From: Paraburkholderia kururiensis JCM 10599 = LMG 19447
GTDB lineage: Bacteria; Pseudomonadota; Gammaproteobacteria; Burkholderiales; Burkholderiaceae
Reading direction: 5' to 3'
DNA: 64,000 bases
Assembly (NCBI RefSeq): GCF_003986935.1
Contig: NZ_RJZE01000025.1
Location: 62,001 to 126,000 of the forward strand
Shown: positions 27,137-34,821 of the stretch, one piece after another
How the letters are laid out: every line of letters starts with the position of its first letter
Numbering within the stretch: position 1 is the first letter of the stretch
Program-made: the position numbers and the translations under genes
The notes under the pieces: model-generated
Told to the model about the DNA's origin: nothing
Seen by the model: the letters and a program-made list of their open reading frames with translations, nothing else
Databases searched by the model: none

Positions 27137-27148
27137 GAGTTTTGTATA
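27137..27148 (+). promoter_or_regulatory. GntR-type motif in the aromatic operon promoter
   Basis: AGTTTTGTATAT, identical to the reverse complement of the site at 26174-26185. It lies 42 bp before the first ATG and overlaps a plausible promoter (TCGACA, 18 bp, TATGAT), as expected for a repressor site. Confidence 0.55.
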
Positions 27149-27189
27149 TATTATGATCGGCAACAGGTCGAATCGCTGGAGGCATAGGA

Positions 27190-27615
27190 ATGGAGACATT
27201 GACGCTGGATCAAGCCAATCGCATCGTCGCGGCGGCGCTGCAGGCGGCCCGCCGCGACGGATTGCGGCCCATGGCGCTCGTCGTGCTGGACGAGGCGGGC
27301 CAGGTGAAGCTGGTGACGCGCGAGGATGGCGCCACGCCGCTTCGCGTGGATATCGCGCACGGCAAGGCCGCAGCGGCGTTCGGCATGGGCATCGCATCGC
27401 GCACGCTGCACGAGCGCGCCAGTGGCAACCCGGTGTTCTTCAACGCCATCGCGCCCGCGTGCGGCGGCAAGTTCATCGCGCAGACCGGTGCGGTCGTGAT
27501 CGTCGCGCCGAACGGGCAGACCATCGGCGCGATAGGCGCAAGCGGCGGCACGGGGGACGAGGACGAAGCCATCTGCATCGAAGGTCTGCGCGCAGCGGGC
27601 TTCGCGCACCGTTGA
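27190..27615 (+). CDS. GlcG/HbpS family protein
   Basis: A 141-residue DUF336/GlcG-HbpS protein. Family members include the haem-binding HbpS and proteins of unknown role in glycolate, propanediol and aromatic degradation operons. Typical segments are LDQANRIVAAALQAARRDGL, ALVVLDEAGQVKLVTREDG, the central HGKAAAAFGMGIASR and IGAIGASGGTGDEDEAIC. No signal peptide, so cytoplasmic. It is the first gene of the rightward aromatic operon, followed after 13 bp by the amidohydrolase. Whether it is enzymatic, a cofactor binder or a stabilising partner is unknown. Confidence 0.85.
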   Translation: METLTLDQANRIVAAALQAARRDGLRPMALVVLDEAGQVKLVTREDGATPLRVDIAHGKAAAAFGMGIASRTLHERASGNPVFFNAIAPACGGKFIAQTGAVVIVAPNGQTIGAIGASGGTGDEDEAICIEGLRAAGFAHR

Positions 27616-27628
27616 CGCGAGGCGCGCC

Positions 27629-28657
27629 ATGCAAGTTGCTTACCGTTGCGCATGCCACGGCATCGACATCCACGCGCACGTCGTGCCCGCCGAATTTCCG
27701 CGCTATCTGGGCGCGAGTGCGCCGCGCGACTGGCCGTCCATGCAGCCGGCGCACGCCTGCCACCGCCACGTGGTGATCGACGGCAAGATCTATCGCACCG
27801 TGTCCGACCTGTGCTGGGACACGGATAAACGCCTTGCCGACATGGACAGCCAGAACGTGGCCGTGCAGGCGATCTCGCCCATGCCCGAGTTGCTCTCCTA
27901 CTGGATGGCGGCCGCCGATGCGCTGCCGCTGTTGCAGTACCTCAACGACACGATCGCAGGCATGGTGGAGGCGAGCGGCGGGCGACTCGTCGGGCTCGGC
28001 GCGGTGCCGCTGCAGGACGTGGACGCGGCGATCCGCGAACTCGAACGGCTGATGGCGATGCCGGGTGTTGCGGGCGTGGAAATTGGCAGCAACATTAATG
28101 GCGCGCCGGTGGGCGCTCCGCAGTTCGACGCGTTTTTCGAAACCTGCGAAGCGCTTGGCGCGGCAGTATTCGTCCATGCGATCAGACCGGCTGGCAAGGA
28201 GCGTCTCGTCGGTCCCGCCCAGCTGGTGCAGGCGCTCGCTTTTCCGTCCGACGTCGGGCTCGCCGCCGCTTCGGCCATCACGTCTAACCTGATCGTGCGG
28301 TATCCGAAACTTCGTATTGGTTTCAGTCACGGCGGCGGTACCCTGGCTTCGCTGCTGCCCCGCCTCGAACAGGCCAGCCGCGTTTTCGCGCCGCTGCGCG
28401 AGACGCTTCAGGCTGCGCCGCGCGAGCAGGCACGCGGCCTCTGGTACGACTCGCTCGTGTTCGATCCGGCCACGCTGCGCCATCTCGTCGAAACGTTTGG
28501 CGACACGCGCGTGATGCTGGGTACCGATTACCCGTTCGCGTTCCGCGAGCACGATCCCGTGGGCGGCGTAGTCCGACTCGGGCTCGACGCCGCGGCCGCC
28601 GAACGGCTCATCTATCGCAACGCCCGGGAATTTCTGGGCATCAGCAACGGAGCATGA
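27629..28657 (+). CDS. ACMSD-like amidohydrolase (probable aromatic decarboxylase or hydrolase)
   Basis: A 342-residue amidohydrolase_2 protein of the ACMSD family, which includes aminocarboxymuconate-semialdehyde decarboxylase, gamma-resorcylate decarboxylase and 5-carboxyvanillate decarboxylase (LigW). The metal site is visible: H15 and H17 in GIDIHAHVVP, a His in AVFVHAIRPAG, a His in GFSHGGGTLASLLPR and Asp in VMLGTDYPFAF. No 2-amino-muconate pathway genes are nearby, so a non-redox decarboxylase or C-C hydrolase acting on an aromatic acid or ring-cleavage product is more likely than tryptophan catabolism. It is separated from the VOC dioxygenase by one base. Confidence 0.85.
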   Translation: MQVAYRCACHGIDIHAHVVPAEFPRYLGASAPRDWPSMQPAHACHRHVVIDGKIYRTVSDLCWDTDKRLADMDSQNVAVQAISPMPELLSYWMAAADALPLLQYLNDTIAGMVEASGGRLVGLGAVPLQDVDAAIRELERLMAMPGVAGVEIGSNINGAPVGAPQFDAFFETCEALGAAVFVHAIRPAGKERLVGPAQLVQALAFPSDVGLAAASAITSNLIVRYPKLRIGFSHGGGTLASLLPRLEQASRVFAPLRETLQAAPREQARGLWYDSLVFDPATLRHLVETFGDTRVMLGTDYPFAFREHDPVGGVVRLGLDAAAAERLIYRNAREFLGISNGA

Positions 28658-28658
28658 C

Positions 28659-29570
28659 ATGACGCAGTGCCTCGTCACCGGCCTGAGAGGCATCGAGATC
28701 GGCGTACCGGATCTCGAACTGGCCGCGGCCTTTTACGCACACACCTGGCATCTCACCGAACTCACGCGACGCCCGGAAAAAGTCTACTTTCGCGGCACGG
28801 GTGCCGCACACCACATCCTCACGCTCGCGCAGAGCGAACGTGCCGACGTGCGCGCCATCGAGTTCAGTGTGGCCGACGTCGCGCACCTCGATACGCTCGC
28901 GCAGTCCATCGTCCTGCATGGCGGCACCGTGATCTCCGGTCCCGCACCCACGACGATGCCAGGCGGCGGCTCGATGCTCGAAGCACTCGATCCGCAGGGG
29001 CGCGTGCTGCGCTTCATCGCGGGCGCGCGCAGCCATGCGGATACGCAAAGCGTGAAAGACCGTCCCATCAAGATCACGCACGTCGTGCTCAACAGCGAGA
29101 ACGTGGCGGTCGCGCAGGCGTTCTTCGAAAATGCGCTGGGCTTCAGGCTGTCCGACCGCACGCGCATCATGGCCTTCATGCGCTGTTCGAGCGATCACCA
29201 CAGCATCGCGCTCGCAGATGCGCAGGAGAACACGCTCAATCACATCGCTTTTCTGATGCCGGACCTCGATTCCGTGATGCGCGGCGGTGGCCGTATGAAC
29301 GACGCGGGCTATCCGGTGGAATGGGGCGTGGGGCGCCACGGGCCGGGCAACAACGTGTTCGCGTATTTCCTCGGGCCCGCCGATTTCGTCATCGAATACA
29401 CAGCCGAGGTGCTACAGGTGGACGACAGCTACCGCACAGGCGGCCCGGACGACTGGAAGTGGCCGCCGGGGCGCATCGATCAGTGGGGCGTGGGGCGCGC
29501 GCCGTCCGAGCGCCTCAAGACCGCGCAGAAAACCATCTTCTTTCGCCGGCCGCAAGGTGTTGGGCACTGA
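28659..29570 (+). CDS. VOC family type I extradiol dioxygenase
   Basis: A 303-residue two-module vicinal-oxygen-chelate protein resembling 2,3-dihydroxybiphenyl and catechol 2,3-dioxygenases. The iron ligands of the second module appear intact: H141 in KITHVVLN, H195 in LNHIAFLMPD and E246 in DFVIEYTAE. The loop GRHGPGNNVFAYF supplies the conserved His and Tyr near the active site. The N-terminal module (residues 5-120) lacks this triad, as usual. It probably opens a catecholic or hydroquinone-like ring made by the monooxygenase at 30516. The substrate cannot be read from sequence. Confidence 0.87.
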   Translation: MTQCLVTGLRGIEIGVPDLELAAAFYAHTWHLTELTRRPEKVYFRGTGAAHHILTLAQSERADVRAIEFSVADVAHLDTLAQSIVLHGGTVISGPAPTTMPGGGSMLEALDPQGRVLRFIAGARSHADTQSVKDRPIKITHVVLNSENVAVAQAFFENALGFRLSDRTRIMAFMRCSSDHHSIALADAQENTLNHIAFLMPDLDSVMRGGGRMNDAGYPVEWGVGRHGPGNNVFAYFLGPADFVIEYTAEVLQVDDSYRTGGPDDWKWPPGRIDQWGVGRAPSERLKTAQKTIFFRRPQGVGH

Positions 29571-29646
29571 GCGACAACTGAGCGGCATCTGCCCTGAAAG
29601 AACGTTTCCCTCAACCGATTGATTCATCCGATAACTCGAATACATC

Positions 29647-30513
29647 ATGAAACTGGTTACTTTCCGATCGGGCGACACCACGCGCCTGGGTGTTCTGGAC
29701 GGCGAGCATGTCGTCGACCTCAACAAGGCCGACGCCCGCGTGCCGGCGGATCTGCGCGCGGCGCTCAAGGCTGGCGTGGACCTCAACGCGGCCGCACAAC
29801 GTGCTATCGCGAGCGGCGAGCATCGCGCGCCCTACGCGTCGCTCGAACTTGCGCCCGTCGTGCCGGAGCCGGGCAAGATCGTCTGCCTCGGCCACAATTA
29901 CTACGACCACGCGAAAGAGGGCGGCAATCTGAAGCCCGTTTATCCGCTCATCTTCTTTCGCGGCGCCTCTTCGCTGATCGCGCACGAAGACCCGGTGATC
30001 CGTCCGCGCGTATCGGAAAAGCTCGATTACGAGGCCGAACTCATGATCGTGATCGGCAAGCGCGCGCGCCACGTGAAGCGCGAAAACGCGCTCGACTACG
30101 TGTTCGGCTACGCATGCTTCAACGACGTTTCGGTGCGCGACTATCAGAAGCGCACGACGCAGTGGACCATCGGCAAGAACTTCGACGGCACGGGCGCGTT
30201 CGGCCCGTGGCTCGTGACCGCCGACGATCTGCCGCCCGGTGGCGAAGGCCTCACGTTGCGCCTCATCCTCAACGGCCAGGTGATGCAGCAGGCGAGCACG
30301 AGCGACATGATCTGGGGCGTGGCCGAAACCATCGAGCTGCTGACCGAGTGCCTGACGCTCGAACCCGGTGACGTCGTGGCGATGGGCACGCCCGCCGGCG
30401 TGGGCTGGGCGCGCGATCCTTCGGTGTGGCTCAAGCATGGCGATGTGGTGGAAGTGGACATCGAACGCGTGGGCCGTCTGCGCAACACGGTGCAGGACGA
30501 AGCGGGTGCGTGA
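29647..30513 (+). CDS. Fumarylacetoacetate hydrolase family protein
   Basis: A 288-residue FAH-family enzyme. The catalytic core is typical: KIVCLGHNYYDHAKEGG, the acidic metal ligands in LDYEAELMIVIGKRARHV and in ACFNDVSVRDYQKR, then TIGKNFDGTGAFGPWLV and GDVVAMGTPAGVGWAR. Members act as acylpyruvate hydrolases (fumarylpyruvate, acetylpyruvate), 2-hydroxypentadienoate hydratases or 2-oxo acid decarboxylases. Here it should process the ring-opened product. The stop lies 2 bp before the monooxygenase start, so both are tightly coupled. Confidence 0.9.
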   Translation: MKLVTFRSGDTTRLGVLDGEHVVDLNKADARVPADLRAALKAGVDLNAAAQRAIASGEHRAPYASLELAPVVPEPGKIVCLGHNYYDHAKEGGNLKPVYPLIFFRGASSLIAHEDPVIRPRVSEKLDYEAELMIVIGKRARHVKRENALDYVFGYACFNDVSVRDYQKRTTQWTIGKNFDGTGAFGPWLVTADDLPPGGEGLTLRLILNGQVMQQASTSDMIWGVAETIELLTECLTLEPGDVVAMGTPAGVGWARDPSVWLKHGDVVEVDIERVGRLRNTVQDEAGA

Positions 30514-30515
30514 CG

Positions 30516-32123
30516 ATGGCGACAAGTAACCATTACGAAGTGATCGTGGTCGGCTTCGGGCCGTCCGGCGCCGTGGCAATCGCTTTGCTCGGGCAGCTTG
30601 GCCGCAAGGTACTGTGCGTGGACCGCGCGCGCGAGGTGTACGACAAGCCGCGCGCCATCGCCGTGGATCACGAGATCATGCGCGTGTTCCAGGGCCTTGG
30701 CGTGGTGGACCGCATTGCCGAACACATCGCCGTGTTTCCGCCTTCGGAGTACTACGGCGTGGACGGCCAGCTCATCAAACGCATCGACACGGTGCCCAAG
30801 CCCTGGCCCCTCGGCTACATGCCGACCATGGTGTTTACGCAGCCTCCGGTGGAAGCCGCGCTGCGCGAGCATGCGAGCGCGTATGAATCGGTGGAAGTGG
30901 CGCTCGGCACGGAACTCGTGGACTTCGAACAGAGCACGCACGGCGTGAGCGTTCAGTTGAAGGACGACACGGGTGCCGCGCGCGCGGTCACGTGCGATTA
31001 CCTGATTGGCTGCGACGGCGCTTCGAGCACGGTGCGCACGCAACTCGGCATCGCTTACGAAGACCTCGTGTTCGACGAGCCGTGGCTCGTGGTGGATGTG
31101 CGCGTGAACGAAAGCGGCCTTGCGAAGCTGCCGAAGGTGGCGGTGCAGTACTGCGAGCCGTCGCGGCCGTGCACCTATGTCGTCGGGCCGGGCGCACATC
31201 GTCGGTGGGAAATCATGCTGATGCCCGGCGAAGACCCGCGCGAGATGCAGACCGAGGCACAGGTGTGGAAGCTGCTGTCGCGCTGGCTTTCGCCTGAAGA
31301 CGGTCAACTGTGGCGCGCCGCGAGTTATCGCTTTCATGCGCTCGTCGCGCAGGAATGGCGGCGCGGACGCATTTTCATTGCCGGCGACGCGGCGCATCAG
31401 CAGCCGCCGTTCATTGGTCAGGGGATGTGCCAAGGCATTCGCGACGTGGTGAATCTCGTCTGGAAGCTCGACGCCGTGATGAGCGGCACGGCCCAGCCCG
31501 CGCTGCTCGACAGCTACGCCGCGGAGCGCGGCCTGCACGTACGGCAGCTCACCACGCGCATCAAGGAACTCGGCAAGGTGATCTGCGAGCGCGACGTTGC
31601 TGCAGCACGCGAGCGCGATGCACGCCTCTTGCGTGAAGCGGCCGGCCAGATCAGGACGATTGCGCGCCAGGACATCGTGCCGAAGCTCGAAGCGGGTTTG
31701 CTTGCGAGCGCCGCGCATGCTGCCAACGGCACGCTGTTTCCGCAGCCGCGCGTGCGTGTTGATGTCGTGGTTGCCGACGGTGGCGATGGCGCCAATGCGG
31801 CCTTGCTCGATACCGTGGTGGGTGGCCATTGGCGCATCGTCACGCTGGGTAGCGAGCCGGTTTCACAGGCGGCGCGCGATGCCGCGCAGCGCATCGGCGC
31901 GCAGCTCGTCGAACTCGTGTCGGACGGCGACGTGAATCGGGCGGCCGCATGGCCCGGCGTGCATCGCGTCGTGGAAGTGGATGGCGTGCTCGCGGCCTGG
32001 TTCCGGCGCAACGAATGCAGCGCGGCGATCGTGCGTCCCGACCACTACGTCTACGGCGTAGCGAGCGATGCGGCGACGCTCGCCGCATCGCTCGAGGAAC
32101 TGGAGACCGCCCTGCACGGCTGA
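30516..32123 (+). CDS. FAD-dependent aromatic monooxygenase (MhpA-like)
   Basis: A 535-residue class A flavoprotein hydroxylase. The FAD motif VVGFGPSGAVAIALLG is at the N-terminus, the DG motif is DYLIGCDGASSTVRTQLG, and the GD motif is IFIAGDAAHQQPPFIGQGMCQGIRD (in pieces). It carries the C-terminal thioredoxin-like extension of the MhpA/PheA group. MhpA itself hydroxylates 3-(3-hydroxyphenyl)propionate; relatives act on resorcinol, hydroxybenzoates and phenols. Here it would make the dihydroxylated ring substrate for the extradiol enzyme. The ATG is 2 bp after the FAH stop; the longer frame (from 30426) overlaps that gene. Confidence 0.9.
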   Translation: MATSNHYEVIVVGFGPSGAVAIALLGQLGRKVLCVDRAREVYDKPRAIAVDHEIMRVFQGLGVVDRIAEHIAVFPPSEYYGVDGQLIKRIDTVPKPWPLGYMPTMVFTQPPVEAALREHASAYESVEVALGTELVDFEQSTHGVSVQLKDDTGAARAVTCDYLIGCDGASSTVRTQLGIAYEDLVFDEPWLVVDVRVNESGLAKLPKVAVQYCEPSRPCTYVVGPGAHRRWEIMLMPGEDPREMQTEAQVWKLLSRWLSPEDGQLWRAASYRFHALVAQEWRRGRIFIAGDAAHQQPPFIGQGMCQGIRDVVNLVWKLDAVMSGTAQPALLDSYAAERGLHVRQLTTRIKELGKVICERDVAAARERDARLLREAAGQIRTIARQDIVPKLEAGLLASAAHAANGTLFPQPRVRVDVVVADGGDGANAALLDTVVGGHWRIVTLGSEPVSQAARDAAQRIGAQLVELVSDGDVNRAAAWPGVHRVVEVDGVLAAWFRRNECSAAIVRPDHYVYGVASDAATLAASLEELETALHG

Positions 32124-32231
32124 CACCTCGCAAGCGGAGCGCGGCCTTCACCACGCCCGCGCCCCGCATGCACCCACCGGTGAAGCCGCCCTCAAGAGGC
32201 GGCGCCGAAACTACACAACACGGAGACAATC

Positions 32232-33641
32232 TTGGCAACGTCCATCAATGTGAGGGAGGAGCTGGCGCAAGCGCGCATCGGCGCCTTCCATCTGCGTTTC
32301 GCCGTACTCGTCGCGTTCATCATGTTCTTCGACGGCTACGACCTCTTCAACGCCGCCTATGTGATTCCGCTCGTGCGCCACGCGTGGCAGCCCACACCCG
32401 CCATGATCGGCATGATGCTGTCGAGCGGCATAGTCGGGCTGTCGATCGGCTCGGTTCTGCAGGGCTTGATAGCCGACCGCATCGGCAGACGCAAGGTGAT
32501 GCTCGGCGCGCTCTGGATGCTCACGGCGGCCAGTGCGGTGCTCGCCACCCTGGTGCATTCGGCCGTGGCTTTCGCGCTGGCGCGTCTCGTTATGGGCACC
32601 GCGCTCGGCATGGTCACGCCGCTTGCGCTTACCTGCATCAACGAATGGGCGCCCCGGCGCAACGCCAACGCCTTCGCGACGTGGGTGTTCCAGTTCGGTT
32701 TTTCAGCCGGCGGCATTTTTGCCGGCATTGCGGGCATTACGCTCACGCCGCATTTCGGCTGGCAGTCGCTCTATTTCGTGGGCGTGCTTTCGGCCTTTGT
32801 CGCGCTTGCGGCTTCGCGATGGCTACCCGAATCGGCGCAGTTTCTCGCGCTGCGCGGCCGCATGGACGACGTGCGCGCGCTGCTGACAGCCGTGCGGCCC
32901 GAGCGTGCCCAGGTCTATCGCGACGCCGCGATCCAGCCGATGAAGCCGGCTTCGCGTGCGGGTTCGGTCGTCGATCTGCTGTCGCGCGAGTATCGCCACA
33001 ACACGCTCGTGCACTGGATTGCAGGCGCGCTGAGCCTCTTCTGCATTCACGGGCTCACGGGCTGGCTGCCGTCGCTCGTGGTGGCGGGCGGCGGCGCGGT
33101 GTCGTCGGCGTTCGGCTACGGCACGCTCGTGATGATCGCCTCGGTGTTCGGCGGCATTTCGATGGGCTGGCTCGCCGACCGTCTGCAAAGCCGTATTCGC
33201 GCGATGGTGGTGGGCTACCTCGCCGCGGGCGTCTTCATGGCGGCGCTTTCCGTGGCGTTGGGCAAACCCGTCGCAATGGTGCTGGTGGCGGGCGCGGGCT
33301 TCTTCGTCTTCGGCGCGCAGGCGGTCATGAACAACTACCAGGCCATGTGCTACCGCACGGAGATTCGCGGTACGGGCATGGGCGTAGCGGTTGGACTAAA
33401 CCGCATAGGCGGCATACTCGGACCCGTCATCGTGGGCGTGGCCGCTTCCATCAATCCCGACCCGATGTGGACTTTCGCGCTATTTACCTGCGCGCTGGTG
33501 CTGGCCGCTGGCGTGATCGCGCTAGGCCGCACCGAGATTGCCGCGCTGCCCACGGCCGAGGCGAGCGAGGTGAACGACACGCAATGCGCCGGGGAGGTCG
33601 TGGCGCCAGGAGCGCGACACGATCCCGGCGTGGCCGGCTGA
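32232..33641 (+). CDS. MFS aromatic acid:H+ symporter
   Basis: A 469-residue, 12-helix major facilitator of the AAHS family (PcaK, BenK, MhpT). Motifs are FFDGYDLFNAAYVIPLV in helix 1, the loop 2-3 signature GLIADRIGRRKVMLGAL, and RLVMGTALGMVTPLAL with TCINEWAPRRNANA. The TTG start has GGAG 8 bp upstream. It probably imports the aromatic acid used by the operon. It is the last rightward gene and is followed by an intrinsic terminator at 33701-33727. Confidence 0.9.
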   Translation: MATSINVREELAQARIGAFHLRFAVLVAFIMFFDGYDLFNAAYVIPLVRHAWQPTPAMIGMMLSSGIVGLSIGSVLQGLIADRIGRRKVMLGALWMLTAASAVLATLVHSAVAFALARLVMGTALGMVTPLALTCINEWAPRRNANAFATWVFQFGFSAGGIFAGIAGITLTPHFGWQSLYFVGVLSAFVALAASRWLPESAQFLALRGRMDDVRALLTAVRPERAQVYRDAAIQPMKPASRAGSVVDLLSREYRHNTLVHWIAGALSLFCIHGLTGWLPSLVVAGGGAVSSAFGYGTLVMIASVFGGISMGWLADRLQSRIRAMVVGYLAAGVFMAALSVALGKPVAMVLVAGAGFFVFGAQAVMNNYQAMCYRTEIRGTGMGVAVGLNRIGGILGPVIVGVAASINPDPMWTFALFTCALVLAAGVIALGRTEIAALPTAEASEVNDTQCAGEVVAPGARHDPGVAG

Positions 33642-33700
33642 AGCGCAACGCACGACGTGCAACGCCGCGTTCGCCTGCACGCGCCGTTGCACAACGAGAG

Positions 33701-33727
33701 GCCGCCCGACGATGAGGCGGCTTTTTT
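33701..33727 (+). terminator. Rho-independent terminator of the rightward aromatic operon
   Basis: GCCGCC (33701-33706) and GGCGGC (33716-33721) form a 6-bp GC stem with a 9-base loop, followed by a run of six T. It lies 60 bp after the symporter stop, between two convergent operons. Confidence 0.8.
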
Positions 33728-33823
33728 ACATGCGACGCAAAGCGACCCAACTCGACCCGCCTGCTTCGACGAGCCGGCTGCCAACCGGCCCGACCCGATG
33801 CCCACCGGGCATCGTCGGCTTCG

Positions 33824-34741
33824 TCATTGAGGATGCGGCGCCCACAGCGGGAAGGCGAGATTCAGCCAGACGTTGCTGCTCTTCGACGTATTGGCCGCAT
33901 ACACGCCTTGCTGGTAATTCATGCTGATGTTGTACCAGCGGCCGTCGTACGCGATGGACGGGCCGATCGCGAAACTCCGATACCGGTTGCCGCCCGAGGC
34001 CACCGTCACGCCGTTGAGCTCGTCGTCGCCGAACTGGTTCACGTAGGCGCCCACCACCCCCAGCTTCCACTTGCCGAAGTTCCATCCCGCCTGAAACTCG
34101 CCGGCATAGCCCGTGCCCGAGCGGTAACCGGTGTCGCCGTTTTTCTGGTTGAGCATGAGGCGGCTGGACAGACCGACGTCGATGCCGTTCGGCACGTTGT
34201 AGCGGATCGACAGCACGGGCTGTATCGACAGGTATCCCTCGGCCACGCTCGTCTTCGTCGGGCTGTAGGAGCCCGTTTCGAAGGCGAAGTCGAGACCGGG
34301 CGAAATCGCGAAATTGGGCGTGACGTCCCATTTCAGGATCACCGGCGAAACGGTGATGTTGGACAGGCCGTTCTGCGTCGACTTGTTGCCGGCCACGTCG
34401 GTGTGCAGCCATACCACCGGCACGACGAGCTGCGAGTACACGTTCGCGCCCAGCACGGTCACCGGATAGGCGACGAGCACGCGCGTCGTTTCCGAGAACG
34501 CCGACGAATGAAACGGAACCGGCAGCTTCTTGCCGTCGTTTCCGTAGAGCCCGTTTGCGAAGCTGTAGTTGAACTGCTCGAGCGCGAAGATGCCCGGTAT
34601 GGGCGGCATCGAGCCGATGTTGGTGCCCGCCGCGCCGGCCGGATAAGGCGCGACGTTGCCCTCGAAAGCGTGCGCCTTGCCCGCGAAACCTGCGGCCGCG
34701 ATGGTGCCCGCCGCGACGGCGGCGATCGTTCTCGTATTCAT
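33824..34741 (-). CDS. Outer-membrane channel of the Phenol_MetA_deg/SphA family
   Basis: A 305-residue beta-barrel protein. The signal peptide MNTRTIAAVAAGTIAAAGFAGKAHA is followed by FEGNVAPYPAGAAGTNIGS. Alternating strands such as VYSQLVVPVVWLH, FAISPGLDFAFETGSY and GTGYAGEFQAGWNFGKWKLG are typical of the family encoded in phenol/meta-cleavage and terpene/aromatic operons, thought to pass hydrophobic aromatics. GGAGACGAC before the ATG supports this start. It is the last gene of the leftward operon, 80 bp after the aldehyde dehydrogenase. Confidence 0.85.
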   Translation of the reverse strand: MNTRTIAAVAAGTIAAAGFAGKAHAFEGNVAPYPAGAAGTNIGSMPPIPGIFALEQFNYSFANGLYGNDGKKLPVPFHSSAFSETTRVLVAYPVTVLGANVYSQLVVPVVWLHTDVAGNKSTQNGLSNITVSPVILKWDVTPNFAISPGLDFAFETGSYSPTKTSVAEGYLSIQPVLSIRYNVPNGIDVGLSSRLMLNQKNGDTGYRSGTGYAGEFQAGWNFGKWKLGVVGAYVNQFGDDELNGVTVASGGNRYRSFAIGPSIAYDGRWYNISMNYQQGVYAANTSKSSNVWLNLAFPLWAPHPQ

Positions 34742-34821
34742 GTCGTCTCCTCGACAGTCTTGTTGATGTAATGGCCCGGGCGGTGTCGTGAGTGAACACG
34801 CGCCCGGGAGGTGAAACGGCT

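Noticed and set aside
27629..28657. Tryptophan-kynurenine pathway assignment for the ACMSD-like enzyme
   Set aside because: No 3-hydroxyanthranilate dioxygenase or 2-aminomuconate genes are nearby; the context is aromatic acid ring cleavage.
30144..31829. 561-codon leftward frame opposite the FAH and monooxygenase genes
   Set aside because: Shadow of strongly supported rightward genes; no family motif.
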